DNA of 64,000 nucleotides, from positions 42,436,215 to 42,500,214 of the forward strand of contig OX326961.1 in the NCBI GenBank assembly GCA_946800325.1, written 5' to 3'. Of this stretch, positions 44,241 through 56,888 are shown in pieces (the stretch's first letter is position 1; the number at the start of each line of letters is the position of its first letter). Made by a program: the position numbers and the translations under genes. The stretch comes from Luzula sylvatica (lineage: Eukaryota; Streptophyta; Magnoliopsida; Poales; Juncaceae). A model generated the notes under the pieces. It was not told the DNA's origin, did no database searches, and saw nothing but the letters and a program-made list of their open reading frames with translations.

Positions 44241-44676
44241 CTAGGAGAATACTCGCGCTACGCGGCGATTATGTAAATTAAGTTTTCATTGTAATACAAA
44301 TTACTCATTTGTATGATAATATTAATAATATATTAAATAAAGCTATTTGAATTCATTTATCTATGATTATTCATATGTTTTACAATTAGTTTACATTACG
44401 AAAACAAAAAATCTCATTTTTTAATGAAATAATAATATTTATATTAATGTCATTATGTAATAATATATGAGATATAATACATTATCAGAAAAATAACACA
44501 TCAACAAATATTATGTCATGGTTCACAATATTTCAAACAATATCAAATAAAAATAATAAATAACCAATCATACAACATATGTAGTAACTAATTATTAATT
44601 AATTATATAATATTAATAATTTGTATTGATTCAAAATGCAATGAAATATATAAAACAATATCAAACTTAATAGGGC
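44241..44676 (-). mobile_element. Truncated Helitron 3' end, copy 3
   Basis: Same fragment and borders as in the other block G copies. Confidence 0.75.
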
Positions 44677-47171
44677 AATTATATTTAATAATTTCAGTTT
44701 TGCAAGAGTATTTTCGAATTTTTTTTTATGGGAAATATCTGATATATTCAGATTTTATAAGGATATTTTTTATATTTTATGATATTAGACTGTCATTTTT
44801 TACATATTGGTATTTTGGAGGGCCATATTCAATATTTCCAGATCTTATAAAGGTATTCTATAATTTTCTTGTTTCCAGAAGGGGTACATTGATTTTTTCC
44901 AAGTTATTTAAGGGTATTTTTGAAATTTTCAAAATTTTGCAAAGATGATATTTATGATACACTAAAATTTTAAAGAGTTCTTTTTGTCAAATTCGGCAAA
45001 CTTCAGGTGCCAAATTGCTAATTTTCCATTTAATTATACTTGATCTCGTCAAAAGATGTTACTAAAATCAACATTAAATTCATTTATTTTCAAAGGGACG
45101 AGCGATTGTTATGTTGAGCCACGAGGTATCGTAGGTAGAACGGGTAAGATGTGACATGACTCGAAAAATGACCTAACCCGACCCGTCCTAATTCTAAGTC
45201 GATCGGAAACGAAAGTGTTGAAAAGTAAAACGTCCCGAAAACAATATCGAATGATCGGAACTAGAAATAGAACCGAAACCGAATTATCCGAATCGGAAAC
45301 CGATCCGAAACCGAATGACCCGAATGAGAAATCGATACGAAATCGAATGATCCGAAACCGGAACGATCCGAAAAAATTGAACAGAAATATCTAAAACTCC
45401 AGATCCGAATGACCCAAATATCACGAACCAAAACTAATGTCCAAAATGACTCTAAAATTAATATAATTATTGCACAACAATATATTATTGTTAAAATATT
45501 TCGGAATTAATAAAATAAATTCAGAATAACCGGGAAACTAAATGTTCGGAAAATTGAATGATTCGAAATCAAATTTTGCGAAATCCGGATGACCCGGAAA
45601 TTGAACTAATCAATACCCGGATGGCCCGAAAACCGAAACGACCCGGAATCGAATAACCCGAAAATGGAAACGTCCCGGACCGAAAGATCTGGAAACCGTA
45701 ACGACCCTGACCGAAAGAGTCAAAAATCGAAACGACCCTAAGCGGTAATCCGAACGTTCGCAAACCAAAATGACCCGACTCGTCTGATTCCAGATTGTAT
45801 GTATATATGATAATTAGAGGGGGCGTATCAAAACATAGAACAAAGACGTATCGAGACATGACTGAGAAATAAGACGGAGAAACCGAGAAACCAAAGTGCA
45901 TGACACCATAAGCAAGACAGTGACACCCGATTCGAGATTTTATAACGATGTACAAGATAACTTCACATTTGTATATATGATAATTTGAGGGGGCATATTT
46001 GATATTTTCAGACTACTTGATACATTTTCAGGATTTATAATTTTAATGGCAAAAACTATAGGTAGTGTAAGATTTTATTTTTTAATAATGTATTTCAAAA
46101 AATATTATGATATGAACTCAAAGGAAATAACATTTTTCGATAATAGAGAAGAATTTATAGTAATTCAACAACCTATAAAGTAAAATAGTTCAAATACAAA
46201 TCAATACTCATACACATGTTGTATAAGCTAAAACATACGTCACGAAAAGTGAAATTGAAACATGAATAATCGACAAAAACATAATGATAAATTATTCTTT
46301 TTTATTTTATACGGGCCTTGAAATGTATTAGGAGAATAAATTACTCCCATGGACTTTTTTGCAATATTTTAAATTCTAGGAATTGTTTTGTTTTGTTTTA
46401 ATTTTCAGTGACTGTTATGTGGTTTTTTTTTTATGTTTTCAGGGTTGTTCTGTAATTTTCTAAATTTTCATTAATTGACAATTATAAGGTGTTGTTTTAA
46501 TTAATTAACATAATTGACCGTTAATTGAAGTTATGAAATTTTGAAATTAATATAATCTCTCTAAGTTTTTAACATGTCCAACAAATTGTACAATTGACGG
46601 GTCTGACAAATTGAGAATGAATGGATTTTCCAATTGATTACGTGATTTATTATATATTTGATTTTTTAATTTACATATTAATTGTGATGTAATAAATAAT
46701 GTATTTGAATTGATTTTGTATATTAATTTGATTATGTAATTATGCTGTCAAATTGACAAATTTAGGTATTGAATTAATTATGTCGTTAATTAGAGAAATT
46801 ATTAAGATTTAAAATTAAACATTAAGAAAAAATATGAAAGCGTAAATAATAATATGGTTGCCATGAACTTGATTAATTGGGCCGAACTTGATTAATTGGG
46901 CTCTCTTTCTTTCATTTAAGATTTAAGAGTCAGGACTCTTCATTTGAAAAGATGTCTAAACATTTATAAACTACTAAGGTCTCTTCAAAGAATATAATAC
47001 ATGTGTGTATACCGTATATATATCAACAGTAAGTTTAAGGTCCCATTTATATCGTCTGATTCCAGATTTTCTTCTTCTTCTTCTTCTTCTTCTTCTTTGT
47101 TCTCATCTCAAAGTAATATCTTCTTAACTTCTTTCACTCACAGATTGTTCTCATAGCAAAGTTATATAGCA

Positions 47172-47807
47172 ATGGCATTCTCGTTCTTTCCAGAATACTT
47201 TTCTCATTCCATGAGAGACCAAGGCATGGTGATTCCATGGATGTTACAAGTACGTCCAGATCCATGGAATCCCGATTTCTTGACGGTGACTCCAATTGGA
47301 ATGATACAAATCGCTCATCCCAATTCCACTTGGACTCCAATTGGAATGATACAAATCGCTCATCCCAATTCCACTTGGACTCCAATTGGAATGATACAAA
47401 TCGCTCATCCCAATTCCACTTGGACTCCAATTGGAGAATTTGAAGCGATAAATTCTGTGCCAAGTTCTTCTCCATCTTCTGCAACTGCAAGTAGGGACTT
47501 TGAAATAGAAATGATGAATATTCAAAATTCTGATTCTGATTCTGAAATCGAAACTGCAAGTAGGGATTTTGAAAATTCGGATAAATCCTTTTCTTGTGAC
47601 CACATCGAAGAAGAAATCGAAGAATTTCTTAAAGAATGTCCTGTTGCATTGTTATTGCCGGAAGACCCATTTCAGTTCGAAATAACGGGTATTGAAGAAG
47701 AAAGAGAAGAATTTCCCGAAGACACATTACTCAAAGGATGGGATTGGAGAGGAAGACCGGCCCGATCTCGATCTCTACTAGCGCATCTGTTCCAGAAGGA
47801 TAATTAA
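47172..47807 (+). CDS. Orphan acidic repeat protein, copy 3 (211 aa)
   Basis: Same protein as the copy at 19,612 but with three full TPIGMIQIAHPNSTW units, exactly one 45-bp unit more, so the frame is kept. Residue 6 region reads SFFPEY for SFSPEY. The leader has a longer CTT run and about 9 extra bases (TTAACTTCT near 47,125). Function unknown. Confidence 0.65.
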   Translation: MAFSFFPEYFSHSMRDQGMVIPWMLQVRPDPWNPDFLTVTPIGMIQIAHPNSTWTPIGMIQIAHPNSTWTPIGMIQIAHPNSTWTPIGEFEAINSVPSSSPSSATASRDFEIEMMNIQNSDSDSEIETASRDFENSDKSFSCDHIEEEIEEFLKECPVALLLPEDPFQFEITGIEEEREEFPEDTLLKGWDWRGRPARSRSLLAHLFQKDN

Positions 47808-47819
47808 GACGATGACTAA

Positions 47820-47820
<1 letters not shown>

Positions 47821-47851
<31 letters not shown>
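47821..47851. repeat. (GT)n microsatellite, copy 3
   Basis: About 15 GT units. Confidence 0.85.
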
Positions 47852-47853
<2 letters not shown>

Positions 47854-48123
47854 TTGAGTGTGTCTGTGTCTGTCTGTGTCTGTCTGTGACTAGAGTGTGT
47901 GTGTGTGTCAAACTTGGTTTGTGTAGTGCATGAGATGGATTGGTGTTTAAACTGAGTGTGGTCTTTCTCCTCGGTACTGTTTTCTTTATTACCGCGAACC
48001 AAGCGTTCGAAGTAAAAAATGAAATTAACATCACGATTAGGCTCAATTTCAGTTCCTAATTACTCTATTAACCATTCTAATTAGCACAAAATTAAAAATT
48101 GAATTTCAATTTAATGACTTAAC

Positions 48124-48385
48124 CTTCTTCGTCATCAAACTGCATAATGTGTCCATGCCATTCCCACAAGCGATACTCGGATTCAGGCTCGAAGTCAGAG
48201 TCGTGGTCGGATTCATGATCGGAATCGGAGAGGGAGTTGGCGAGGAGAAGAAGATCGTCGAGAGAGCTCGTGAGGAAAGAATTAGATTCGAGATATGGCG
48301 GACGGAGCTGTAATCGACTCATTAAGTTTTGGAGAAAGAGAGCGTCGACTGGGGTTTGGGTTTCGTTGGGAGGAGGAGACGCCAT
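48124..48385 (-). pseudogene. Small acidic protein gene, copy 3, exon 2 border deleted
   Basis: Exon 1 (48,385-48,124) is intact and ends in the same donor. At about 48,015 roughly 37 bp are missing relative to the other copies, removing the CGTGACAG acceptor and the first codons of exon 2. The normal two-exon product cannot be made; an unspliced transcript would stop right after MQFDDEEG (88 aa). Confidence 0.65.
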
Positions 48386-49628
48386 GGCTGAGGTTTTTGA
48401 GGTAGATCCTGAGTCCTATCTATCGACGCTACTTGCTTTTATCAATGCCTCAGAATCTCAGATATTTATAAAAAGTTTGGGCCGAATCGAATATAAGGCC
48501 TGTAATTGTTCTTCTATGTTCTTTCACTCGTCGGATTTTTAATACAGATCTTGTGTGGTACATTTCATTATAGTCCTGATAGATTTTAAAAGGGCATTCT
48601 TCTCAATTCTAGATTTAGAATAGGTAGTTAATGGGGCACTATATAATTAACTATATAGTTATATGTAACAATAAATCTTTTAGATGTCCACAGAACCGTT
48701 TAAAATAGCCAATCAATTCTCATCGTAATATTTTGCCAGATTTTGCAATTAGAGATATTAATTGCAGTCTGCAGAAGCTCCATTTTTTATTTATAAATCA
48801 TACGTCTTATGCTTCATGTTGTCTTTCTTTCAATGGATATATTTCTAAACAAAACAGTACATCAGGACATGTATCCTTATTTTATTTTATTTTTGTTTTA
48901 ACTCAAATTTTATGCAATGTACGAAAGAAAAATATAATTGTTTCTCAAACTCATGGCAATATTTTTGATAAGGTAACAAAATAAATTGATTACCATTTTT
49001 AATTGACCCAATTAAATGTTAATTGACGCATTTCATTAATACATCAATAATTTATAATATGTTAATATTAATAGATATTAATTGACGTGTCAATTCAATT
49101 AAATAGTCAATTAAATCATTAATGGAGTTAATGAATTATACTAATCAACCTACTTAATACTCTCTTGTCCCTTCATCGAGGATGTTATTTTTATGTTATT
49201 GTAAACTTCATATATAATCCCCGTATGAAACTATGGTTCAATTGTTTATTTTTTAGGATATAATTTAAAATTGTGTTTTTTTTTTTAAATAAAAATAATA
49301 TTTTTTATGTTAAGGAATAACATTTTAAATATACATTTCGGTTTTATGTGCATTATTCATGATTTTTTTTATTTGTTTTGAAACTTTAATTTTGTTTGAA
49401 TTATAACATGTTATTTTTTATTTTGTTTGGTTTTTATAATGATGGATCAATTTCATGAACCCTTATTAATTATAATGTATATATTGACATTAATATATTT
49501 GCAAACATATTATAATTATATAATTGAGTTTAAAACTTACCCGTGAAAATTCTATTTAAACAAATTATACAAAAAATGTAAAAAAAGGGTATGAAGTCCC
49601 GCACAATTGTTGCGCGGGTTATTTCTAG
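48386..49628. other. AT-rich tail of block C copy 3 with Helitron terminus
   Basis: Homologous to 20,846-22,086. No gene seen. The final 35 bp form the best-preserved Helitron hairpin and CTAG end of the array. Confidence 0.6.
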
Positions 49629-49742
49629 TAAATTGTAATCTTCATCGGTAAGAGAAACAAAGAGATCATCATTGGCGCCTCAAGCTCAGAGAAAGAAGCC
49701 CCAATTCTTCAAAAGTTCTCTCTACTGACCTTTTCGCCGACC

Positions 49743-49745
<3 letters not shown>

Positions 49746-49787
<42 letters not shown>
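49746..49787. repeat. (CT)n microsatellite, B3 pseudogene intron, copy 2
   Basis: About 21 CT units, resuming at 50,455-50,480 after the inserted hAT element, then a short CA run. Confidence 0.88.
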
Positions 49788-49789
<2 letters not shown>

Positions 49790-50454
49790 GAATATGATTG
49801 GGTCGGGTTCGGGTCGGGTATAGGCTCACCCATACCCTTACCCATCTTAATCGGGTAATACCCATACCCGACCGGTCAACTAAACGGGTAATTTTACCCG
49901 CCCCGTTTATTACCCGCGCATTTTCGGATTACCCGCGGGGATTTTTACCCATACCTAAATATATAACAAAACATTAAAGTATACTAACGAAAAATATATT
50001 TTTTCAAATTAAATTTTTACCACATAACGTAATAATATCATAAAATACACAACAAATATTTTTAAGTAGACATTATTTTATGAAACTAAAATTGGTAGAA
50101 ACGTGAAATAGCCGTAATAAAATAGAAAAATAAACATGAATCTAGGAATTTATTTATTTTAGTTTTATTTACTAAACAAATAGAAAAAATAAAAATAAAT
50201 CGTATAATAAAGAACAGTAGAAAAAATAAATTAAAACCATTTAAAAAACAACAAAAATAATAAAATATATATTAAAGTATAAATATAACTATGATTATTA
50301 AGGATCGGGTTCGGTCGGATATACCCACGGGTCGGGTACGACCTCACCCATACCCTACCCGTACCCGTGCCGGGTATTTTTTTAATCGGGTAATACCTGA
50401 CCTGCGGTAGGCATCCGTCGGGCACGGGTATTACCCAACCCATTGACATCCCTA
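49788..50454. mobile_element. hAT-like element rich in GGGTCGGGT, uninterrupted copy
   Basis: Ends AGGAATATGATTGGGTCGGG and, inverted, TAGGGATGTCAATGGGTTG. About 667 bp, no transposase frame, GGGTCGGGT-type tracts at both ends. Inserted inside a CT microsatellite. Confidence 0.65.
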
Positions 50455-50499
<45 letters not shown>

Positions 50500-50921
50500 T
50501 CACTCTTACACAACACATTATATATGTATTTTTACCCTTTTCATTTTTTCAGATTTTACCAGAAAATTCCTCAGAAATTTCACGCGCACATCCGGCAAGA
50601 ACTCAGGGAAACAGCCACTATTGTCAATCCACAAGGTAAGTTTTGGCACATGAAAATTATCCAAAACGGCGAAGACATGTACTTTGCGGAGGGCGGGTCA
50701 GACTTTTCCAAATCACATGGTCTGGAAAACATTACTTTTTGATTTTTCGTTACGAAGGAAACATGATCTTTAACGTCAAAATTTTCGACACGACATGTTG
50801 CCTCAAGGATTATTCTCTTGTTAATCATACCGTACTTATGCGAGACTTGACACCTCAGCCTGTCTCGGTTCTTAGCGTGGCACCGCCTCAATCACTGGTT
50901 TTTAAATATTACTTAAATTAA

Positions 50922-52559
50922 CACACAAATATCCCTAAGACGCTATTACCGATATTGACACAATTCGATAAAAATAACTCGAAGTTTACCATTCAAAGAT
51001 CTTCAACAAAAGATGAAATGAATTCACTATCAACATCATGAGAAAAGCAAAATTAGTCTTTGTTCTCTTTTCCTTATATACATATGTTAAACTTTTTAGT
51101 AGACGATTGATGCGGCGACAAAGAGACCTTCTTTTTACTTCATAGAGTGGCCTAATGCTTGTGCCAGGGTCTTCCTCTCGTCTTGTTTGAAGCGCGACGA
51201 ATCTTGGATATAAAGGCAGGCGACGGTCGCTTTGTTGCCCTTTCTTTCTATTTGTCTTTTTTTTCCCCTTTGCTCTTTCCTTGGAAGTGAGAAATGAAAA
51301 GAGAAAAGGTAAAATTCTATTTTTTATGAAAACTCCAAAAAGACCACTCTACCAAATTTTTAATTCCAAATATTCTTGTACACGTTAAAAGTGACTATAT
51401 ATGATATTAAAAGATTTTTTGTGACCAAAATACATTTCTATTTACATATATAGTAATAATTTTTTTTTGTTATTTTTATTAATTTTAAAAAAAAATCATA
51501 AATATTTTTAACATGTAGTGATTTAAAAAAAAAAACTATTACATGTTGTTGTATATAATTTTAATATTTCATATATTATTGACGAATAACTAACATCAGA
51601 TAATAATAAAATAACAATAATAAATAAAATCTCGAAAATATAATGATAAAAAAAATATGTCTAAACATTTTGTTTTTTGTTTTTCTTCTCCTTCTATGTA
51701 TTTTTTCAATAGTTTTGTGATATTATATTTTTTAACGGGTCCAACGAATTGATAGTTAAACGGGATCAATGAGTTGACAATTAACGTATTGACAACAGAT
51801 TGATACATTTGTCCTTAATAAAAGCATTAGGTCGACTTATATTATTTTTAGTAGTTTCGTGATATTTGTCTAGCATTCATGTTGTATTTTTCATTCTCTC
51901 TAAGTTTTTAACGGGTCGAACGAATTGACAGTTAACGGGTGCGACGAATTGAAATGGATTATCCAATTGATTATGTAATTTATTATATATTTGATTCTTT
52001 TCTTTACGGATAAATTATGCTATGATAGATTATGCATTTAAATTGAATTTTGTATATTAATTGATTATGCAATTATGCTGTCAAATTGACTTATTAAGGT
52101 ATTTGAATTAATTATGTTGTTAATTCGAGAAATTGTTATGAACTAAAATTAAATATGAAAATGTGGATTTGAATCGATTTGAATTAATATAAATTGCATT
52201 GGTAGATTATGAATTAATTATGAAATTAAGGTATCATAATTGATTTGAATTTATTACTAAATTGAATTACTCAAAATAATAATCAAAATTAATGAATGAA
52301 GTTAATTGTTTAATTGAACAATACACATCAATATATTCATTGATAAAGTTATTTGACAATTGAAATTAATTTCATCAATTAACAAATTAAATAAACTTCG
52401 TAAAAAAAATATAATTACCATCTTCAAAAACATAAGATTAATAATTCTGAGTAATTGTCACGTGTTATGAAACTATAATTAACATAAGTAATATGATTAT
52501 ATTATTTATTTTGATCAATTAATTATAGTGAGAATTTTGTTAATATAATTTTGCAGATA
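50922..52559. other. AT-rich block L DNA, copy 2
   Basis: Homologous to 26,509-27,646 plus 29,449-29,945. No gene recognised. The Helitron empty site lies near 52,056-52,064. Confidence 0.5.
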
Positions 52560-52568
52560 GTCATTTGA

Positions 52569-52741
52569 CAAAAATGTTAAACACCACGCACTAATCTACC
52601 CGCACAAGACCCGCAGTTAATAGTTTTGGAAACTCAGATGCAATTGACCGGTCAATATAATGCATATATGGTAGTGTATAAAGTATATATGGCATGCGTG
52701 GTTGATAGCGGGTAAATAGTGCGTGGTGTATAACACCACTG
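52569..52741. mobile_element. 173-bp MITE with 9-bp target duplication
   Basis: GTCATTTGA is duplicated at 52,560-52,568 and 52,742-52,750; block L copy 1 has a single GTCATTTGA at the same place. Ends are ~34-bp imperfect inverted repeats sharing ACACCACGCACTA and ACCCGC. The 9-bp duplication favours a Mutator-type origin, while the CA...TG termini recall hAT elements. Confidence 0.88.
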
Positions 52742-55643
52742 GTCATTTGATGACTCATTAAGGCTTTACAAATGTGTTTCGGGGATCAACTAAATTTTCC
52801 CTTAAACTAACTACAACTCACCAAGAGTCATGACTCTTGAAGATATGCACTCTCCTCAAAATCTGAACATTCCCAAAAAAGCCCTTACAAAACTTGGAAA
52901 TATCCAATATACTCCTATAAAATCAGAAAGAGAAAAAAACCCTAATTAGATGGGTATTTCCATATTTTCTAATTTCGAAGAGGGATATTTGATAGTTATA
53001 GGAATTATAGAAGCATTATTGTAAATTTTCAGATTTAGAAAGATGTTATATTTGATATTTCTTGGGTCTATAATGATATCTTTGAAGTTTTTTAGATTTT
53101 CGAGAAGTATTTTTGATATTATCGGATTTCAGAATATTAACTTTTACATATTTAAGATTTGTAGAGAATTATATTTAATAATTTCAGTTTTGCAAGAGTA
53201 TTTTCGAATTTTTTTTTTATGGGAAATATCTGATATATTCAGATTTTATAAGGATATTTTTGATATTTTATGATATTAGAGTGTCATTTTTTACATATTG
53301 GTATTTTGGAGGGCCATATTCAATATTTCCAGATCTTATAAAGGTATTCTATAATTTTCTTGTTTCCAGAAGGGGTACATTGATTTTTTCCAAGTTATTT
53401 AAGGGTATTTTTGAAATTTTCAAAATTTTGCAAAGATGATATTTATGATACACTAAAATTTTAAAGAGTTCTTTTTGTCAAATTCGGCAAACTTCAGGTG
53501 CCAAATAGCTAATTTTCCATTTATTTATACTTGATCTCGTCAAAAGATGTTGCTAAAATCAACATTAAATTCATTTATTTTCAAAGGGACGAGCGATTGT
53601 TATGTTGAGCCACGAGGTATCGTAGGTAGAACGGGCAAGATGTGACATGACTCGAAAAATGACCTAACCCGACCCGTCCTAATTCTAAGTCGATCGGAAA
53701 CGAAAGTGTTGAAAAGTAAAACGTCCCGAAAACAATATCGAATGATCGGAACTAGAAATAGAACCGAAACCGAATGATCCGAATCGGAAACCGATCCGAA
53801 ACCGAATGACCAGAATGAGAAATCGATACGAAATCGAATGATCCGAAAAAATTGAACACAAATATCTAAAACTCCAGATCCGAATGACCCAAATATCACG
53901 AACCAAAACTAATGTCCAAAATGACTCTAAAATTAATATAATTATTGCACAACAATATATTATTGTTAAAATATTTCGGAATTAATAAAATAAATTCAGA
54001 ATAACCGGGAAACTAAATGTTCGGAAAATTGAATGATTCGAAATCAAATTTTGCGAAATCCGGATGACCCGGAAATTGAACTAATCAATACCCGGATGGC
54101 CCGAAAACCGAAACGACCCGGAATCGAATAACCCGAAAACGGAAACGTCCCGGACCGAAAGATCTGGAAACCGTAACGACCCTGACCGAAAGAGTCAAAA
54201 ATCGAAACGACCCTAAGCGGTAATCCGAACGTTCGCAAACCAAAATGACCCGACTCGTCTGATTCCAGATTGTATGTATATATGATAATTAGAGGGGGCG
54301 TATCAAAACATAGAACAAAGACGTATCGAGACATGACTGAGAAATAAGACGGAGAAACCGAGAAACCAAAGTGCATGACACCATAAGCAAGACAGTGACA
54401 CCCGATTCGAGATTTTATAACGATGTACAAGATAACTTCACATTTGTATATATGATAATTTGAGGGGGCATATTTGATATTTTCAGACTACTTGATACAT
54501 TTTCAGGATTTATAATTTTAATGGCAAAAACTATAGGTAGTGTAAGATTTTATTTTTTAATAATGTATTTCAAAAAATATTATGATATGAACTCAAAGGA
54601 AATAACATTTTTCGATAATAGAGAAGAATTTATAGTAATTCAACAACCTATAAAGTAAAATAGTTCAAATACAAATCAATACTCATACACATGTTGTATA
54701 AGCTAAAACATACGTCACGAAAAGTGAAATTGAAACATGAATAATCGACAAAAACATAATGATAAATTATTCTTTTTTATTTTATACGGGCCTTGAAATG
54801 TATTAGGAGAATAAATTACTCCCATGGACTTTTTTGCAATATTTTAAATTCTAGGAATTGTTTTGTTTTGTTTTAATTTTCAGTGACTGTTATGTGGTTT
54901 TTTTTTTATTTTTTCAGGGTTGTTCTGTAATTTTCTAAATTTTCATTAATTGACAATTATAAGGTGTTGTTTTAATTAATTAACATAATTGACCGTTAAT
55001 TGAAGTTATGAAATTTTGAAATTAATATAATCTCTCTAAGTTTTTAACAGGTCCAACAAATTGTACAATTGACGGGTCTTCTGACAAATTGACAATTAAT
55101 GGATTCTCCAATTGATTACGTGATTTATTATATATTTGATTTTTTAATTTCCATATTAATTATGATGTAATAAATAATGTATTTGAATTGATTTTGTATA
55201 TTAATTTGATTATGTAATTATGCTGTCAAATTGACAAATTTAGGTATTGAATTAATTATGTCGTTAATTAGAGAAATTATTAAGATTTAAAATTAAACAT
55301 TAAGAAAAAATATGAAAGCGTAAATAATAATATGGTTGCCATGAACTTGATTAATTGGGCCGAACTTGATTAATTGGGCTCTCTTTCTTTCATTTAAGAT
55401 TTAAGAGTCAGGACTCTTCATTTGAAAAGATGTCTAAACATTTATAAACTACTAAGGTCTCTTCAAAGAATATAATACATGTGTGTATACCGTATATATA
55501 TCAACAGTAAGTTTAAGGTCCCATTTATATCGTCTGATTCCAGATTTTCTTCTTCTTCTTCTTCTTCTTCTTCTTCTTCTTCTTTGTTCTCATCTCAAAG
55601 TAATTTCACTCACAGATTGTTCTCATAGCAAAGTTATATAGCA

Positions 55644-56279
55644 ATGGCATTCTCGTTCTCTCCAGAATACTTTTCTCATTCCATGAGAGACCAAGGCATG
55701 GTGATTCCATGGATGTTACAAGTACGTCCAGATCCACGGAATCCCGATTTCTTGACGGTGACTCCAATTGGAATGATACAAATCGCTCATCCCAATTCCA
55801 CTTGGACTCCAATTGGAATGATACAAATCGCTCATCCCAATTCCACTTGGACTCCAATTGGAATGATACAAATCGCTCATCCCAATTCCACTTGGACTCC
55901 AATTGGAGAATTTGAAGCGATAAATTCTGTGCCAAGTTCTTCTCCATCTTCTGCAACTGCAAGTAGGGACTTTGAAATAGAAATGATGAATATTCAAAAT
56001 TCTGATTCTGATTCTGAAATCGAAACTGCAAGTAGGGATTTTGAAAATTCGGATAAATCCTTTTCTTGTGACCACATCGAAGAAGAAATCGAAGAATTTC
56101 TTAAAGAATGTCCTGTTGCATTGTTATTGCCGGAAGACCCATTTCAGTTCGAAATAACGGGTATTGAAGAAGAAAGAGAAGAATTTCCCGAAGACACATT
56201 ACTCAAAGGATGGGATTGGAGAGGAAGACCGGCCCGATCTCGATCTCTACTAGCGCATCTGTTCCAGAAGGATAATTAA
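55644..56279 (+). CDS. Orphan acidic repeat protein, copy 4 (211 aa)
   Basis: Three full TPIGMIQIAHPNSTW units as in copy 3; Arg replaces Trp in RPDPRNPDFL. The leader has the longest CTT run of the array and lacks about 8 bp near 55,604. Frame intact. Function unknown. Confidence 0.65.
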   Translation: MAFSFSPEYFSHSMRDQGMVIPWMLQVRPDPRNPDFLTVTPIGMIQIAHPNSTWTPIGMIQIAHPNSTWTPIGMIQIAHPNSTWTPIGEFEAINSVPSSSPSSATASRDFEIEMMNIQNSDSDSEIETASRDFENSDKSFSCDHIEEEIEEFLKECPVALLLPEDPFQFEITGIEEEREEFPEDTLLKGWDWRGRPARSRSLLAHLFQKDN

Positions 56280-56888
56280 GACGATGACTAAATGTGTGTG
56301 TGTGTGTGTGTGTGTGTGTGATTGAGTGTGTCTGTGTCTGTCTGTGTCTGTCTGTGACTAGAGTGTGTGTGTGTGTCAAACTTGGTTTGTGTAGTGCATG
56401 AGATGGATTGGTGTTTAAACTGAGTGTGGTCTTTCTCCTCGGTACTGTTTTCTTTATTACCGCGAACCAAGCGTTCGAAGTAATTACCATAATTGTATTC
56501 GGCATTGTATCTGTCACGAAAATGAAATTAACATCACGATTAGGCTCAATTTCAGTTCCTAATTACTCTATTAACCATTCTAATTAGCACAAAATTAAAA
56601 ATTGAATTTCAATTTAATGACTTAACCTTCTTCGTCATCAAACTGCATAATGTGTCCATGCCATTCCCACAAGCGATACTCGGATTCAGGCTCGAAGTCA
56701 GAGTCGTGGTCGGATTCATGATCGGAATCGGAGAGGGAGTTGGCGAGGAGAAGAAGATCGTCGAGAGAGCTCGTGAGGAAAGAATTAGATTCGAGATATG
56801 GCGGACGGAGCTGTAATCGACTCATTAAGTTTTGGAGAAAGAGAGCGTCGACTGGGGTTTGGGTTTCGTTGGGAGGAGGAGACGCCAT
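56203..56888 (-). CDS. Small acidic protein gene, copy 4
   Basis: Exon 1 is 56,888-56,627, exon 2 starts at 56,510 with the same acceptor. Canonical splicing gives an open frame through the short GT run to 56,203, a predicted 189 aa whose last codons overlap the end of the convergent orphan ORF (56,279) on the other strand. The tail is low-complexity (His/Thr-rich) and differs from the other copies. Function unknown. Confidence 0.55.

Larger units (their letters stand above)
44677..49628 (+). repeat. Block C, copy 3
   Basis: Full-length, ending in the complete Helitron terminus (CCCGC hairpin, CTAG at 49,625-49,628), then block L copy 2. The CCGAA-rich stretch is at about 45,109-45,780. Confidence 0.9.
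49672..50921 (+). pseudogene. B3-domain (REM-type) gene, broken, copy 2
   Basis: The start codon has become TTG at 49,672-49,674, in front of the same APQAQRKKPQFFK frame and the same extra A. The second exon begins after CATTTTTTCAG (50,552), reads FYQKIPQKFHAHIRQELRET, then GKFWHMKIIQNGEDMYFAEG, and has the same missing T (50,733-50,737) before IFRYEGNMIFNVKIFDTTCC. If that base is allowed for, the frame runs to the stop at 50,919-50,921, about one REM-type B3 domain. The shared frameshifts predate the block duplication; the start-codon loss is private to this copy. Confidence 0.8.
49629..53166 (+). repeat. Block L, copy 2
   Basis: Shorter version of block L without the four large insertions of copy 1, but with a 173-bp MITE at 52,569. 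It provides the empty sites used to define those insertions. Confidence 0.88.
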
